From: UBA7398 sp947491605
Lineage (GTDB): Bacteria; Actinomycetota; Actinomycetes; Nanopelagicales; Nanopelagicaceae
Assembly (NCBI GenBank): GCA_947491605.1
Contig: CANLJW010000001.1
Coordinates: 34,051-98,050 of the forward strand
Direction: 5' to 3'
Length of the DNA stretch: 64,000 nucleotides
Shown: positions 36,115-43,810 of the stretch, piece after piece
Position numbering within the stretch: the first letter of the stretch is position 1
Layout: each line of letters begins with the position of its first letter
The notes under the pieces: generated by a model
The model's database searches: none
What the model was told of the DNA's origin: nothing
The model's input: only the letters and a program-made list of their open reading frames with translations
Position numbers and translations under genes: made by a program

Positions 36115-36248
36115 AGCACAAAGGATAGTCCTTGAAATCGCCGGCATGCGATACTAATTATTGGATCAAATTTTAATTATCTAACTGTTACTAATCTCGT
36201 GCAGCCAGCCATTAGTTGGGGTTAGCGCTTACCCCGTAGCATGATGCA

Positions 36249-37094
36249 GTGATTGATTTACATACCCATTCCAACATGAGCGACGGTACAGATTCACCAA
36301 GTGAGTTGATTCGAAAAGCAGAAGCAGCTGGAATTTCTTTGTTAGCCCTAACTGATCACGACACTATTTCTGGCTGGCAAGCGGCTTGCGCTGCACTCAC
36401 CCCTGGGATGGATTTAGTTCTTGGCGCTGAAATATCTTGTCAGACCGAAGCAGGTATCAGCATTCATATGTTGGGCTTGTTATTTGATCCAGAAAATGAA
36501 GCGCTGTTAACGGAACTTGCTAAAACTCGCGAGAATCGATTAACTCGGATGGACCGAATTATTGAAAAATTAAATGCGGCTGGAATCGAAATATCGATTG
36601 AAGATGTGATGGCGCAACTAAGTGATGGCGCAACTCTAGGACGGCCTCACTTAGCAGATGCACTTATTGCAAAAGGGCATGTAGATAGCCGAGAAGCTGC
36701 GTTTACAGCGTTACTTCATAATGGTTCCAAATATTACGTTTCACATTATTCGCCAACCCCAGAAGCTGCGATTAGATTAATTAAAGCTGCAGGCGGGGTA
36801 GCAGTTATTGCACATCCATATGCGTCACAAAGGGGAAAAATCATAACCGCAGAATCTTTTACAAGTTTAGTTGAAGCTGGATTAGATGGAATTGAAGTAG
36901 ATCATCGTGACCATAACGAAAGTGAAAAAGCTGCGCTTTTGCGCGTGGCTTATTCTTATGATTTAGCAATAACTGGTGCTAGTGATTACCATGGGAGCGG
37001 TAAAATAAATCAGTTGGCGGAAAATACGACAGCGCTAATGCAGTGGGAAAAACTTGAATCGCGAGCTAATAATCGACGGGTGGTGCGAAAGTGA
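36249..37094 (+). CDS. PHP-domain phosphoesterase
   Basis: A 281-residue PHP-family metallo-phosphoesterase resembling the YciV/RNase AM type enzymes that dephosphorylate 3',5'-nucleoside bisphosphates. The metal-binding motifs appear in order: HTHSNMSDGT at 4-13, LTDHDTISGW near 34, the GAEIS glutamate near 59, AHPYAS near 184, and ASDYHG near 259. It starts at a GTG. Its TGA overlaps the marC start (GTGA). The 100 bases upstream separate it from the divergent MgtE-like gene and contain no gene. Confidence 0.88.
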   Translation: MIDLHTHSNMSDGTDSPSELIRKAEAAGISLLALTDHDTISGWQAACAALTPGMDLVLGAEISCQTEAGISIHMLGLLFDPENEALLTELAKTRENRLTRMDRIIEKLNAAGIEISIEDVMAQLSDGATLGRPHLADALIAKGHVDSREAAFTALLHNGSKYYVSHYSPTPEAAIRLIKAAGGVAVIAHPYASQRGKIITAESFTSLVEAGLDGIEVDHRDHNESEKAALLRVAYSYDLAITGASDYHGSGKINQLAENTTALMQWEKLESRANNRRVVRK

Positions 37095-37708
37095 ATCTAG
37101 AGAATATTTCCGCAGTTACATTTGGATTACAGGCGTTTGTAACTCTATTTGTAATTATGGATCCACCTGGAGCAACACCAATATTTTTGAGTTTAGTAAA
37201 AAATAAACCTGCTGCAATTCGCAATCGCTTAGCTTGGCAAGGCGCGGCCGTCTCCTTTTTTGTAATTACACTCTTTGCACTTTTCGGTCGCTTGATTTTA
37301 AATTACTTAAATATTTCGATTCCAGCGCTGCAAGGCGCGGGCGGTTTGCTATTGCTTTTGGTTTCTTTAGAATTATTACAAGGCGGTAAAAATGACAGCG
37401 CCAATCAGAAAGATGTAAATGTTGCGCTAGTGCCGCTGGGAACTCCACTACTTGCGGGCCCCGGCGCGATAGTTGCAACCATGTTATTCGTTCAGAAAGT
37501 TGATGATGTTAAAAGTGGAATTGCTTTAATTTTGGCGGTTATTGGAGTCCACCTAGTAATCGGTCTCTCACTAATGTTTTCTACGAAAATAGTTTCCCTG
37601 ATTAAAGAATCTGGAGTGATGTTAGTTGCTCGAATCGCAGGATTGCTGCTCGCTGCAATCGCATTCGAGATGGTTATTAATTCGATAAAAGCCTTCTTTA
37701 ACCTTTAA
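37091..37708 (+). CDS. MarC-family membrane protein
   Basis: A 205-residue MarC/UPF0056 integral membrane protein with six hydrophobic segments. Characteristic motifs are VIMDPPGATPIFLSL near residue 21, ALQGAGGLLLLLVSLELL near 78 and VPLGTPLLAGPGAI near 112. The family was once linked to multiple antibiotic resistance but its function remains unknown. It begins at a GTG inside the stop of the PHP gene, so the two are coupled. It converges with DUF3107 by a four-base overlap. Confidence 0.88.
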   Translation: MNLENISAVTFGLQAFVTLFVIMDPPGATPIFLSLVKNKPAAIRNRLAWQGAAVSFFVITLFALFGRLILNYLNISIPALQGAGGLLLLLVSLELLQGGKNDSANQKDVNVALVPLGTPLLAGPGAIVATMLFVQKVDDVKSGIALILAVIGVHLVIGLSLMFSTKIVSLIKESGVMLVARIAGLLLAAIAFEMVINSIKAFFNL

Positions 37709-37968
37709 CGCGAACCAAACCCAACTTTACGTTCAGTGGGATCGCCGATCTCTACGAAACCAATTTTTGCGGCAGGAACAATAACTTGTCGACCTTTGAC
37801 ATCATCCAATACCAAAGCGCTGCCTGAGTTAATTGCAGAGTTTACGAGAGCAAGCACATCACTTTTAGAAAGTGCGACCTCTAACTCAACTTCGCGACTT
37901 AAATCAGAGATAGAAATCCGGACTTCACAGCTGCTATCAGGTTTAGTTGAACTTTTCTTAGTTGTCAT
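37705..37968 (-). CDS. DUF3107 conserved actinobacterial protein
   Basis: An 87-residue protein of the DUF3107 family. After a charged head (MTTKKSSTKP), the conserved core runs from VRISISDLSREVELE to DDVKGRQVIVPAAKIGFVEIGDP and ends RKVGFGS, a near-consensus tail. It sits 36 bases downstream of a TetR regulator on the same strand. DUF3107 next to a TetR gene is a recurrent actinobacterial arrangement. Function is unknown. No membrane segment or catalytic motif is visible. Confidence 0.88.
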   Translation of the reverse strand: MTTKKSSTKPDSSCEVRISISDLSREVELEVALSKSDVLALVNSAINSGSALVLDDVKGRQVIVPAAKIGFVEIGDPTERKVGFGSR

Positions 37969-38004
37969 AATTGAATCTTATCGTTTTGGCTAGAATTTGC
38001 AGAA

Positions 38005-38652
38005 TTACTTATTTTCATTTTGATTTAACGGGAAACCAGATATTCCTCGCCAAATCAGGTTGGTTACCAAATTTGCGGCTTGTTCTCGGTTTAATTTTCC
38101 ATCGCGATCTAACCAATGACGCGCTGTTATTTGGGCACTCCCAATTACGCCAATTGCCAGAATCATTGATGCTTCTCTTGGAAGTCCAGTATCTAGCGAA
38201 ATCACTGCGCTTACTGCAGCAGCGCAATCGTAAGTCATCCGATTTAATCGTTCGCGTACTTGTGGTTCAACGCTCATATCACTTTCAAATAATAATCTAA
38301 ATGCTTCACTTTCACTGTCGATGAAACCAAAATATGCATCGATGGTTGCTTTAACTCTGGAAGAATTATCCGGCGTTGATGCAATTGCGGTTTGGATTGC
38401 GAATACCAACGAATCAATATGAACATCGAGTACCGCTAAATAAAGTTCTAATTTTGAAGGAAAGTGCTGATATAAGACGGGTTTACTGACATTAGCGCGA
38501 TCGGCAATTTCATCCATCGCTGCAGCGTGGTAGCCAGCCGCGGTGAAAACTTCAAGAGCAGCAGCAAGAAGTTGGGCTCGACGCTCGTCCCGCGGCAACC
38601 GCGCACGGTTTTCACTCTTGCTATCTGAATTATCAGTACTCACTGGCAACAT
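38005..38652 (-). CDS. TetR-family transcriptional regulator
   Basis: A 215-residue TetR regulator. The N-terminal DNA-binding domain covers about 20-65: RRAQLLAAALEVFTAAGYHA, then the helix-turn-helix DEIADRANVSKPVLYQHFPSK. The rest is an all-helical ligand-binding domain with no recognisable ligand. It is divergent from mshB, and the 76 bases between them hold a perfect 8+8 inverted repeat of the size TetR dimers bind. The simplest model is autoregulation plus control of mshB. It resembles the actinobacterial TetR found beside DUF3107. Confidence 0.9.
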   Translation of the reverse strand: MLPVSTDNSDSKSENRARLPRDERRAQLLAAALEVFTAAGYHAAAMDEIADRANVSKPVLYQHFPSKLELYLAVLDVHIDSLVFAIQTAIASTPDNSSRVKATIDAYFGFIDSESEAFRLLFESDMSVEPQVRERLNRMTYDCAAAVSAVISLDTGLPREASMILAIGVIGSAQITARHWLDRDGKLNREQAANLVTNLIWRGISGFPLNQNENK

Positions 38653-38676
38653 CGTACGACATTAATTGTTGCTATG

Positions 38677-38697
38677 GGTTAAAGTCGCGCTTTAACC
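38677..38697. promoter_or_regulatory. Probable TetR operator between tetR and mshB
   Basis: GGTTAAAG and CTTTAACC, perfect eight-base arms around TCGCG, make a 21-base operator-like palindrome. It lies 25 bases before the tetR start and 32 bases before the mshB start, where it could block both promoters. TTGTTG at 38666 on the mshB side may be a -35 element. Confidence 0.5.
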
Positions 38698-38728
38698 GCA
38701 ATCATTAAGATTATTTTCGGGGGAGTTT

Positions 38729-39610
38729 ATGGCCAAGAGCGCTCGATTATTACTAGTTCACGCGCACCCAGATGATGAAACTATTAATAACGGCGCAACT
38801 ATGGCGAAATATGTGGCTGAAGGTGCGGTCGTAACTCTTGTCACGTGCACGAGAGGCGAAGAAGGTGAAGTTCTTCTTCCGGAACTTTCAAATTTAGCTA
38901 GCGCAGTTGATGATAGTTTGGGAAAACATCGAGAGTTAGAACTTGCGGACGCGATGAGAATTCTTGGAGTATCAGATTTTAGATTCTTAGGTGCCCCAAA
39001 TATTTCTTGGCGCGATAGCGGAATGATGGAAACCGAGTCAAATAATCGGCCAGATGTTTTTTGGCAAGCTAATCTTGATTTAGCAGCTGGTGAGTTAGTG
39101 AAAATAATTCGCGAAGTTAAACCAGAAGTGATGGTGACTTACGACGAAATTGGGGGATATGGCCACCCAGATCATATTCAAGCACACCGTGTGGCGATGC
39201 GAGCTGCGGAGCTAGCCATAGATGAATCATTTGGCGAGGGCGAAATTTGGGAGATTTCAAAAATCTATTGGAACACAATTCCGATTTCAGTTATTGAAGA
39301 AGGGATTAGCGCGATGAAAGAAGTTGGCTCAGATTTCTTTGGCGCTGAAAAAGCTGAAGATTTACCCTTTGCAAAACCAGATGAATTAGTAACGACTGTG
39401 ATTGATGGTGAAGCTTTTGTTGAGAAAAAAATGGCAGCTATGAAAGCGCACGCAACACAAATCGCATTAGATGGCCCGTTTTTTGCGCTCTCTAATAAAC
39501 TCGGTTTAAAAGTTTGGGGTCAGGAGTTTTACACTTTAGTAAAAGGAGTTAAAGCTGGCGCATTAGATGCAAACAGCCGCGAAACGGATTTGTTTGCAGG
39601 ACTCCGATGA
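38729..39610 (+). CDS. mshB: Mycothiol deacetylase (GlcNAc-Ins deacetylase)
   Basis: Zinc-dependent deacetylase of the LmbE/PIG-L family, 293 residues, removing acetate from GlcNAc-inositol in mycothiol synthesis. The metal ligands are in AHPDDE (His13, Asp16) and GYGHPDH near 145-150. The start has GGGGGAG close upstream. The related mycothiol conjugate amidase Mca is an alternative, but length and the neighbouring small membrane gene match MshB. It indicates that the organism uses mycothiol as low-molecular thiol. A TetR regulator is divergent, and the membrane protein downstream overlaps by four bases. Confidence 0.9.
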   Translation: MAKSARLLLVHAHPDDETINNGATMAKYVAEGAVVTLVTCTRGEEGEVLLPELSNLASAVDDSLGKHRELELADAMRILGVSDFRFLGAPNISWRDSGMMETESNNRPDVFWQANLDLAAGELVKIIREVKPEVMVTYDEIGGYGHPDHIQAHRVAMRAAELAIDESFGEGEIWEISKIYWNTIPISVIEEGISAMKEVGSDFFGAEKAEDLPFAKPDELVTTVIDGEAFVEKKMAAMKAHATQIALDGPFFALSNKLGLKVWGQEFYTLVKGVKAGALDANSRETDLFAGLR

Positions 39611-39918
39611 AATATTTATTTTCAATAGTTACTGGGGCGCTACTTGGTGCCGCTTCAGTCTTAGTACATAACCTATGGCCACCGTTTGGATTGATTTTTG
39701 TGATTATTTCGATTTTCATTGGAATCCGTCTGGTTGGAAAAACTTGGGGTGGCCGGGCCGTGCGGATATTCGCAACTGTTAGTTGGACTTTAGTTGTAAC
39801 TAGAGCTGGGACTATTGGAAATGGTGGTGAAATTCTAATTCTAGGAAACAATATTGGTAATTTTTTTATTTTCTTAGGATTGATTTCTGCGATACTCGCG
39901 ACTTTAGCAAAGGCTTAA
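39607..39918 (+). CDS. Small membrane protein beside mshB
   Basis: A 103-residue hydrophobic protein with four likely transmembrane segments (about 3-20, 25-43, 52-68 and 79-100). It resembles the DUF6113-type membrane proteins that follow mshB in many actinobacteria, although I recognise it mainly from context. Notable residues are VRIFATVSWTLVVTRAG and NNIGNFFIFLGL. It overlaps mshB by ATGA and converges on cysS with a four-base overlap. Function unknown. Confidence 0.7.
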   Translation: MKYLFSIVTGALLGAASVLVHNLWPPFGLIFVIISIFIGIRLVGKTWGGRAVRIFATVSWTLVVTRAGTIGNGGEILILGNNIGNFFIFLGLISAILATLAKA

Positions 39919-41327
39919 TTTAGCCAGTGCCATTCTTGCTCATTACCTTTATCTTGAATTTCAACTCCCAATTCGTTTAGCTGTAATCGCAATTCGTCGC
40001 TAAATTTGTAATTCTTTTTAAGGCGCGCGCTCAACCGCGCTTTTAATAGCGCCGAAATTTCTGGAGTTAAAGCTTTGGCTTTCTTTGGTGGCGCTGTTAA
40101 ATCCAAACCAAATAGTTGATCCATCGCCGAGATTACAAAGCTTTTTTCCGACCCGGTTAAATCAGGGCGTTTATAGGTTTGTCTTAGCGTTTGCATCGCT
40201 CTTGGCGTATCTAAGTCTGCGGCAAAAAAACCGAGCACTTCATCGGTAATAGATTTAGTCAATGGGCTTTCGGTTTGGTTCGAAAGAGCGCCCCAATTTT
40301 GCCAAGCACTACGCCATTTATTCAAAGTTTCATCAGCTGCAGCAATGCTGGTCCAAGAGAGATCCATCTGACTGCGGTATCGATTTTCTAGAAAACAAAA
40401 CCTAACTGCAAGTGGATCAAAACCTTTTGCTAATACATCAGATATCAAAACTACATTGCCCGAACTTTTAGCCATCTTCCTTCCTTCAAAAAGCAGATGT
40501 TCCCCATGTAGCCACAGGTCGACAACTTCACCATCCGTGTCAGCAAGAATTGCATTTGATTGGGCACGTTCATTTTCGTGATGTGGGAAGCGGAGATCAA
40601 TGCCACCGATATGAAGATCAACATGTCCATTAAGAAAATCTATAGACATTGCCGAACATTCGATATGCCAACCTGGAAAACCAACTCCCCATGGCGAATC
40701 CCAAACCATTTCGGTTCTGTTCCCAGCAGCTTTCCAGAGCGCCCAGTCGGCGTGGAATTTCTTTGCGCCACCTTCTTGATATTCATATCGATGACCCCGC
40801 TTCAATTGATCTAATCGATTTCCGCTTAGCGCGCCATAAGTAGGAAAACTTTCAGCAGAAAAATAAACGGTTTGGTCGCTACCGATGTATGCGCTACCAA
40901 GTTCAATCAACTTACTTATGTGCGTCAGCATCATTTCGATGCACTCACTTGCCCGTGGATTATGGTCAGCTGGTCTAATATTTAAGGCAATTAAATCGGA
41001 TTTGAAGTGCTCTTCATATTTTCGAGCAATCGCAATTGGATCAACTTTCTCAATTGCCGATTGGCTTAATAATTTGTCTTCACTATGGTCGTCGGTCATA
41101 TGACCCACATCTGTTATGTTCTGAACTACCAAAGTTGCTATTCCTGTGCAATTAAGGGTTCTTACAACTAAATCACTCAATAAAAAAGTTCTCAAGTTCC
41201 CTACATGTGCATCTCGATAAACCGTTGGCCCACAACAATAGATTCGGATTTCACGGCCATTTGCGGAGCTGACAATTTGGTTCGACCTGCTCTTAGTATC
41301 GTAAATCGATAGTTGAAATTTTTCCAT
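39915..41327 (-). CDS. cysS: Cysteinyl-tRNA synthetase, atypical for actinobacteria
   Basis: Class I synthetase of 470 residues that charges tRNA-Cys. Zinc ligands are Cys32 in YCCGPTVY, the cysteine of GWHIECSAM, and the His/Glu of FPHHENE. The HIGH motif is HVGN at 41-44 and the KMSKS loop is KMAKS near residue 284. VVQNITDVGHMTDD resembles CysRS of other phyla rather than the usual actinobacterial form. MshC, which joins cysteine to GlcN-Ins, is a close paralogue, but the CGPTVY and NITDVGH wording favours CysRS. I use ATG 41327, which overlaps the GNAT stop (TAATG); a GTG at 41336 is less likely. Confidence 0.85.
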   Translation of the reverse strand: MEKFQLSIYDTKSRSNQIVSSANGREIRIYCCGPTVYRDAHVGNLRTFLLSDLVVRTLNCTGIATLVVQNITDVGHMTDDHSEDKLLSQSAIEKVDPIAIARKYEEHFKSDLIALNIRPADHNPRASECIEMMLTHISKLIELGSAYIGSDQTVYFSAESFPTYGALSGNRLDQLKRGHRYEYQEGGAKKFHADWALWKAAGNRTEMVWDSPWGVGFPGWHIECSAMSIDFLNGHVDLHIGGIDLRFPHHENERAQSNAILADTDGEVVDLWLHGEHLLFEGRKMAKSSGNVVLISDVLAKGFDPLAVRFCFLENRYRSQMDLSWTSIAAADETLNKWRSAWQNWGALSNQTESPLTKSITDEVLGFFAADLDTPRAMQTLRQTYKRPDLTGSEKSFVISAMDQLFGLDLTAPPKKAKALTPEISALLKARLSARLKKNYKFSDELRLQLNELGVEIQDKGNEQEWHWLN

Positions 41328-42316
41328 TAGCAGCACCCCGCGGGTTCCATTGTTGAAACCAGCTTGCGGTATCGATAAGTGTGATGCACTTTAAAGCCCA
41401 GCTTTTCATAGAGTTTTATCGCCTCGTAATTATCTGAATTGACTTGTAATGCGAGTTTGTTGCACCCAACCCTTCCGGCGGAGTGAGCCATTGCGGAAAC
41501 GATCGCAACCCCAAGACCCTTCCGGCGCTGATCTTTAGCAACAAAAATTCTAGTGAGAATTCCCCAACCGTCAGCAATGGAAAGTCGACCAACTGCTGCA
41601 GTCTTATTTGCAATTTGAAGTTCTATAAATTTAGATGGATAACCTTCTAGAATTTCATTAACGCTTCGATTGCCCTCTAAATCTAACCAAGATTGCGTTA
41701 ATTTACTCGCTTCGATAATTTCGCCATCGTGCGCTTTGTAAAAGAGCTCGCGGGTATCACCAACCATCACCAGAATTTCATATGGGGATTCCCAACCATT
41801 TTTAGATAAGTAATCATCCAGTTCTTGATGAACTGGCAAGGAAACGTGAAATACTGGGTCTAGTTTATGTTCGAGATACTTTGAAATTACATAAGCAATT
41901 GATTCAGTGAGTTCTGATGGTGGTTCACCAAAAGGCGGAGCGCCAATTGGCAATACTGAATTTGCTCGGTATGAAAAACCTTTTGAAATCCGAATTTGCC
42001 ATTGACCAAAAATCTCTACCGAATTACTCGGCCAAGTTTTTGCGGCTGCAACTTCTAAATCTCGAATTCTCATAGAGAGCGGTGCTCCAGTACCAGCTCT
42101 AAAATCTGAATCCACCACAACGCGCAGCGCAGCTATTTTTGCAGGATCGAAAAATGCAATTTCGCCATTTTTCTTTCTAATTGAATCTGGACTCTCTAAT
42201 TCTCCGAGAAGATCGCGATAACCACCATCGCCATCATGGAGGCGAACGCTAACCCGTTGCCCAATTAGTAGGGATAGTTCTTTTTCAGGCTGCCCTCCTG
42301 CTAGATGCTCCCTCAT
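41327..42316 (-). CDS. GNAT acetyltransferase with N-terminal SH3-like domain
   Basis: A 329-residue protein with an N-terminal SH3/Sm-like module (IGQRVSVRLHDGDGGYRDLLGEL) and a C-terminal GNAT domain, the Rv0428c-type layout. The acetyl-CoA loop is VAKDQRRKGLGVAIV near residue 268, followed by NSDNYEAIKLYEKLGFKVHHTY at 294-315, the usual last helix and strand. The middle part is another degenerate GNAT-like half. The ATG has AGGGCGG close upstream. It overlaps cysS and may acylate a small molecule or protein; substrate unknown. It is divergent from fdxA. Confidence 0.83.
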   Translation of the reverse strand: MREHLAGGQPEKELSLLIGQRVSVRLHDGDGGYRDLLGELESPDSIRKKNGEIAFFDPAKIAALRVVVDSDFRAGTGAPLSMRIRDLEVAAAKTWPSNSVEIFGQWQIRISKGFSYRANSVLPIGAPPFGEPPSELTESIAYVISKYLEHKLDPVFHVSLPVHQELDDYLSKNGWESPYEILVMVGDTRELFYKAHDGEIIEASKLTQSWLDLEGNRSVNEILEGYPSKFIELQIANKTAAVGRLSIADGWGILTRIFVAKDQRRKGLGVAIVSAMAHSAGRVGCNKLALQVNSDNYEAIKLYEKLGFKVHHTYRYRKLVSTMEPAGCC

Positions 42317-42416
42317 ACCGCCCTATTCTGTACGATTACGGGGTATTCGCGGGTTGAATCCAGCGGGCCGATCGGCAAATCGGCAGAAAAGTAATCAGGA
42401 AAAAAGGGAGCGTTCG

Positions 42417-42743
42417 ATGACCTACATAATCGCGGAACCGTGTGTCGATATTAAAGATAAATCTTGTATCGAAGAGTGTCCAGTCGATTGTATTTATGAA
42501 GGCGATCGAATGCTGTACATCCAACCAGATGAGTGCGTGGATTGCGGCGCATGCGAACCGGTCTGCCCGGTTGAAGCGATTTATTACGAAGATGACGTTC
42601 CAGAAAAATGGAAAGATTTTCACAAAGCTAACGTGGAATTCTTTGATGAACTTGGATCCCCGGGCGGCGCAAGCAAAACCGGACCAACCGGTAAAGATCA
42701 TCAGATTATTCTGACGATTCAAAAGAAACCTACAGCGGAATAA
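42417..42743 (+). CDS. fdxA: 7Fe ferredoxin
   Basis: A 108-residue ferredoxin with one [3Fe-4S] and one [4Fe-4S] cluster, very like the mycobacterial FdxC/FdxA type. Cluster cysteines are Cys9, 17, 21, 25 and 40, 43, 46, 50 within CVDIKDKSCIEECPVDC and CVDCGACEPVCP. The C-terminal part carries the conserved FFDELGSPGGASK. A frame opening at 42354 exists, but the ATG at 42417 has a near-ideal AAAAGGGAG site six bases upstream and matches homologues. It is followed immediately by dapC, the same pair as in mycobacteria. Confidence 0.95.
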   Translation: MTYIIAEPCVDIKDKSCIEECPVDCIYEGDRMLYIQPDECVDCGACEPVCPVEAIYYEDDVPEKWKDFHKANVEFFDELGSPGGASKTGPTGKDHQIILTIQKKPTAE

Positions 42744-42748
42744 CGAAA

Positions 42749-43810
42749 CTGAAACTTCCAGATTTTCCTTGGGATGCGCTCGCTCCATTTGGCGATAAAG
42801 CGCGAAGTAATCCCCTTGGAATAATTGATTTATCAATTGGAACTCCAGTTGATCCGACGCCAGAATTTATTCAAAAAGCGCTTAGCGAAAATGCAAATTC
42901 TCCGGCTTATCCAGCTACTGCTGGTACCGCGGAGTTGCAGAAATCTTTAAAACGTTATGCCACCGAAATGCTTGGCGCCACTGGAGATTTCGCGGTGCTT
43001 CCAACAATCGGTTCTAAAGAGTTAATTACATTATTGCCAACACTGCTCGAATCTCAAAAAGTATTGATTCCTAAAATTGCATATCCCTCTTATCAAGTAA
43101 GCGGTTTGGTCAGCAAAAGTGAAGTTATTGAAGTTGATATTGCTTCCGAAACTTGGCCAGATGGCGACTTAGCGTGGGTAAATACACCATCTAATCCAAC
43201 CGGCCGAGTTCATTCTAAAGCAGAATTAAATGCCAATATTGCTTGGGCAAGATCTGGCGCTAGAGTTTTAGCAGTCGATGAATGCTATGTCCCGTTCCCA
43301 GATTCTAAAAAGCCATTTTCAATCTTCTCGTTAACTAACGGTGATAATCGAAATATCATTGCTGCGCATTCGCTTTCAAAACGTTCTAATTTGGCGGGTT
43401 ATCGCGCTGGCTTTATTTTTGGTGATCCAAGAATTGTTAATCAACTTCTAGAAGTTCGTAAACATCTTGGTTTGATGATGCCTCTACCCGTGCAAGCGGC
43501 AATGGTTGCGGCACTTAGCGATGAGAGCCATGTGCTTGAGCAATCCGCAAGATATGTGGCTCGTCGCAAAGTTATAGTTAGCGCTCTTGTTGCGGCTGAT
43601 TTTAAAATCGAATTTTCCGAAGCCGGTTTATATATTTGGTGTTCTCGAAGTGAAGGTGATTGGGAACTGGTTTCTTGGTTTGCTGAGCGTGGAATATTAA
43701 CCACCCCTGGCAGCTTTTATGGCCAGGCTGGAAAGCAGTACATTCGAATTTCCTTAACTGCAACCGATAAAAATATTGCAGCTGCAGCGGATCGAATTCG
43801 GCAGGGATAA
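42749..43810 (+). CDS. dapC: Succinyldiaminopimelate aminotransferase, non-canonical start
   Basis: PLP-dependent class I/II aminotransferase of lysine/DAP synthesis. Homology begins at LPDFPWDALAPFGDKAR, directly after fdxA, and continues through IIDLSIGTPVDPTP, the conserved N-terminal arm. The PLP lysine is Lys211 in SLSKRSNLAGYRAGF. The frame is open from about 42695, but there is no ATG, GTG or TTG before 42935, a TTG that would delete 62 conserved residues. The likely start is the CTG at 42749, eight bases after the fdxA stop began. ATA 42740 or ACG 42743 are other candidates. A sequencing error cannot be excluded. The stop overlaps the next ATG. Confidence 0.85.
   Translation: MKLPDFPWDALAPFGDKARSNPLGIIDLSIGTPVDPTPEFIQKALSENANSPAYPATAGTAELQKSLKRYATEMLGATGDFAVLPTIGSKELITLLPTLLESQKVLIPKIAYPSYQVSGLVSKSEVIEVDIASETWPDGDLAWVNTPSNPTGRVHSKAELNANIAWARSGARVLAVDECYVPFPDSKKPFSIFSLTNGDNRNIIAAHSLSKRSNLAGYRAGFIFGDPRIVNQLLEVRKHLGLMMPLPVQAAMVAALSDESHVLEQSARYVARRKVIVSALVAADFKIEFSEAGLYIWCSRSEGDWELVSWFAERGILTTPGSFYGQAGKQYIRISLTATDKNIAAAADRIRQG

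Noticed and set aside
36115..36248. Magnesium-sensing leader before the MgtE-N/CBS gene
   Set aside because: The gap is about 100 bases, too short for the known Mg2+ riboswitch, and no convincing long stem was seen.
42336..42836. A 166-residue open frame on the minus strand opposite fdxA
   Set aside because: It is antisense to a clear ferredoxin with a strong ribosome site. Its translation shows no family motif and is biased like a shadow frame.
42935..43810. dapC beginning at TTG 42935
   Set aside because: This start would remove the conserved N-terminal arm with SIGTPVDPTP, which is encoded in the same frame just upstream.
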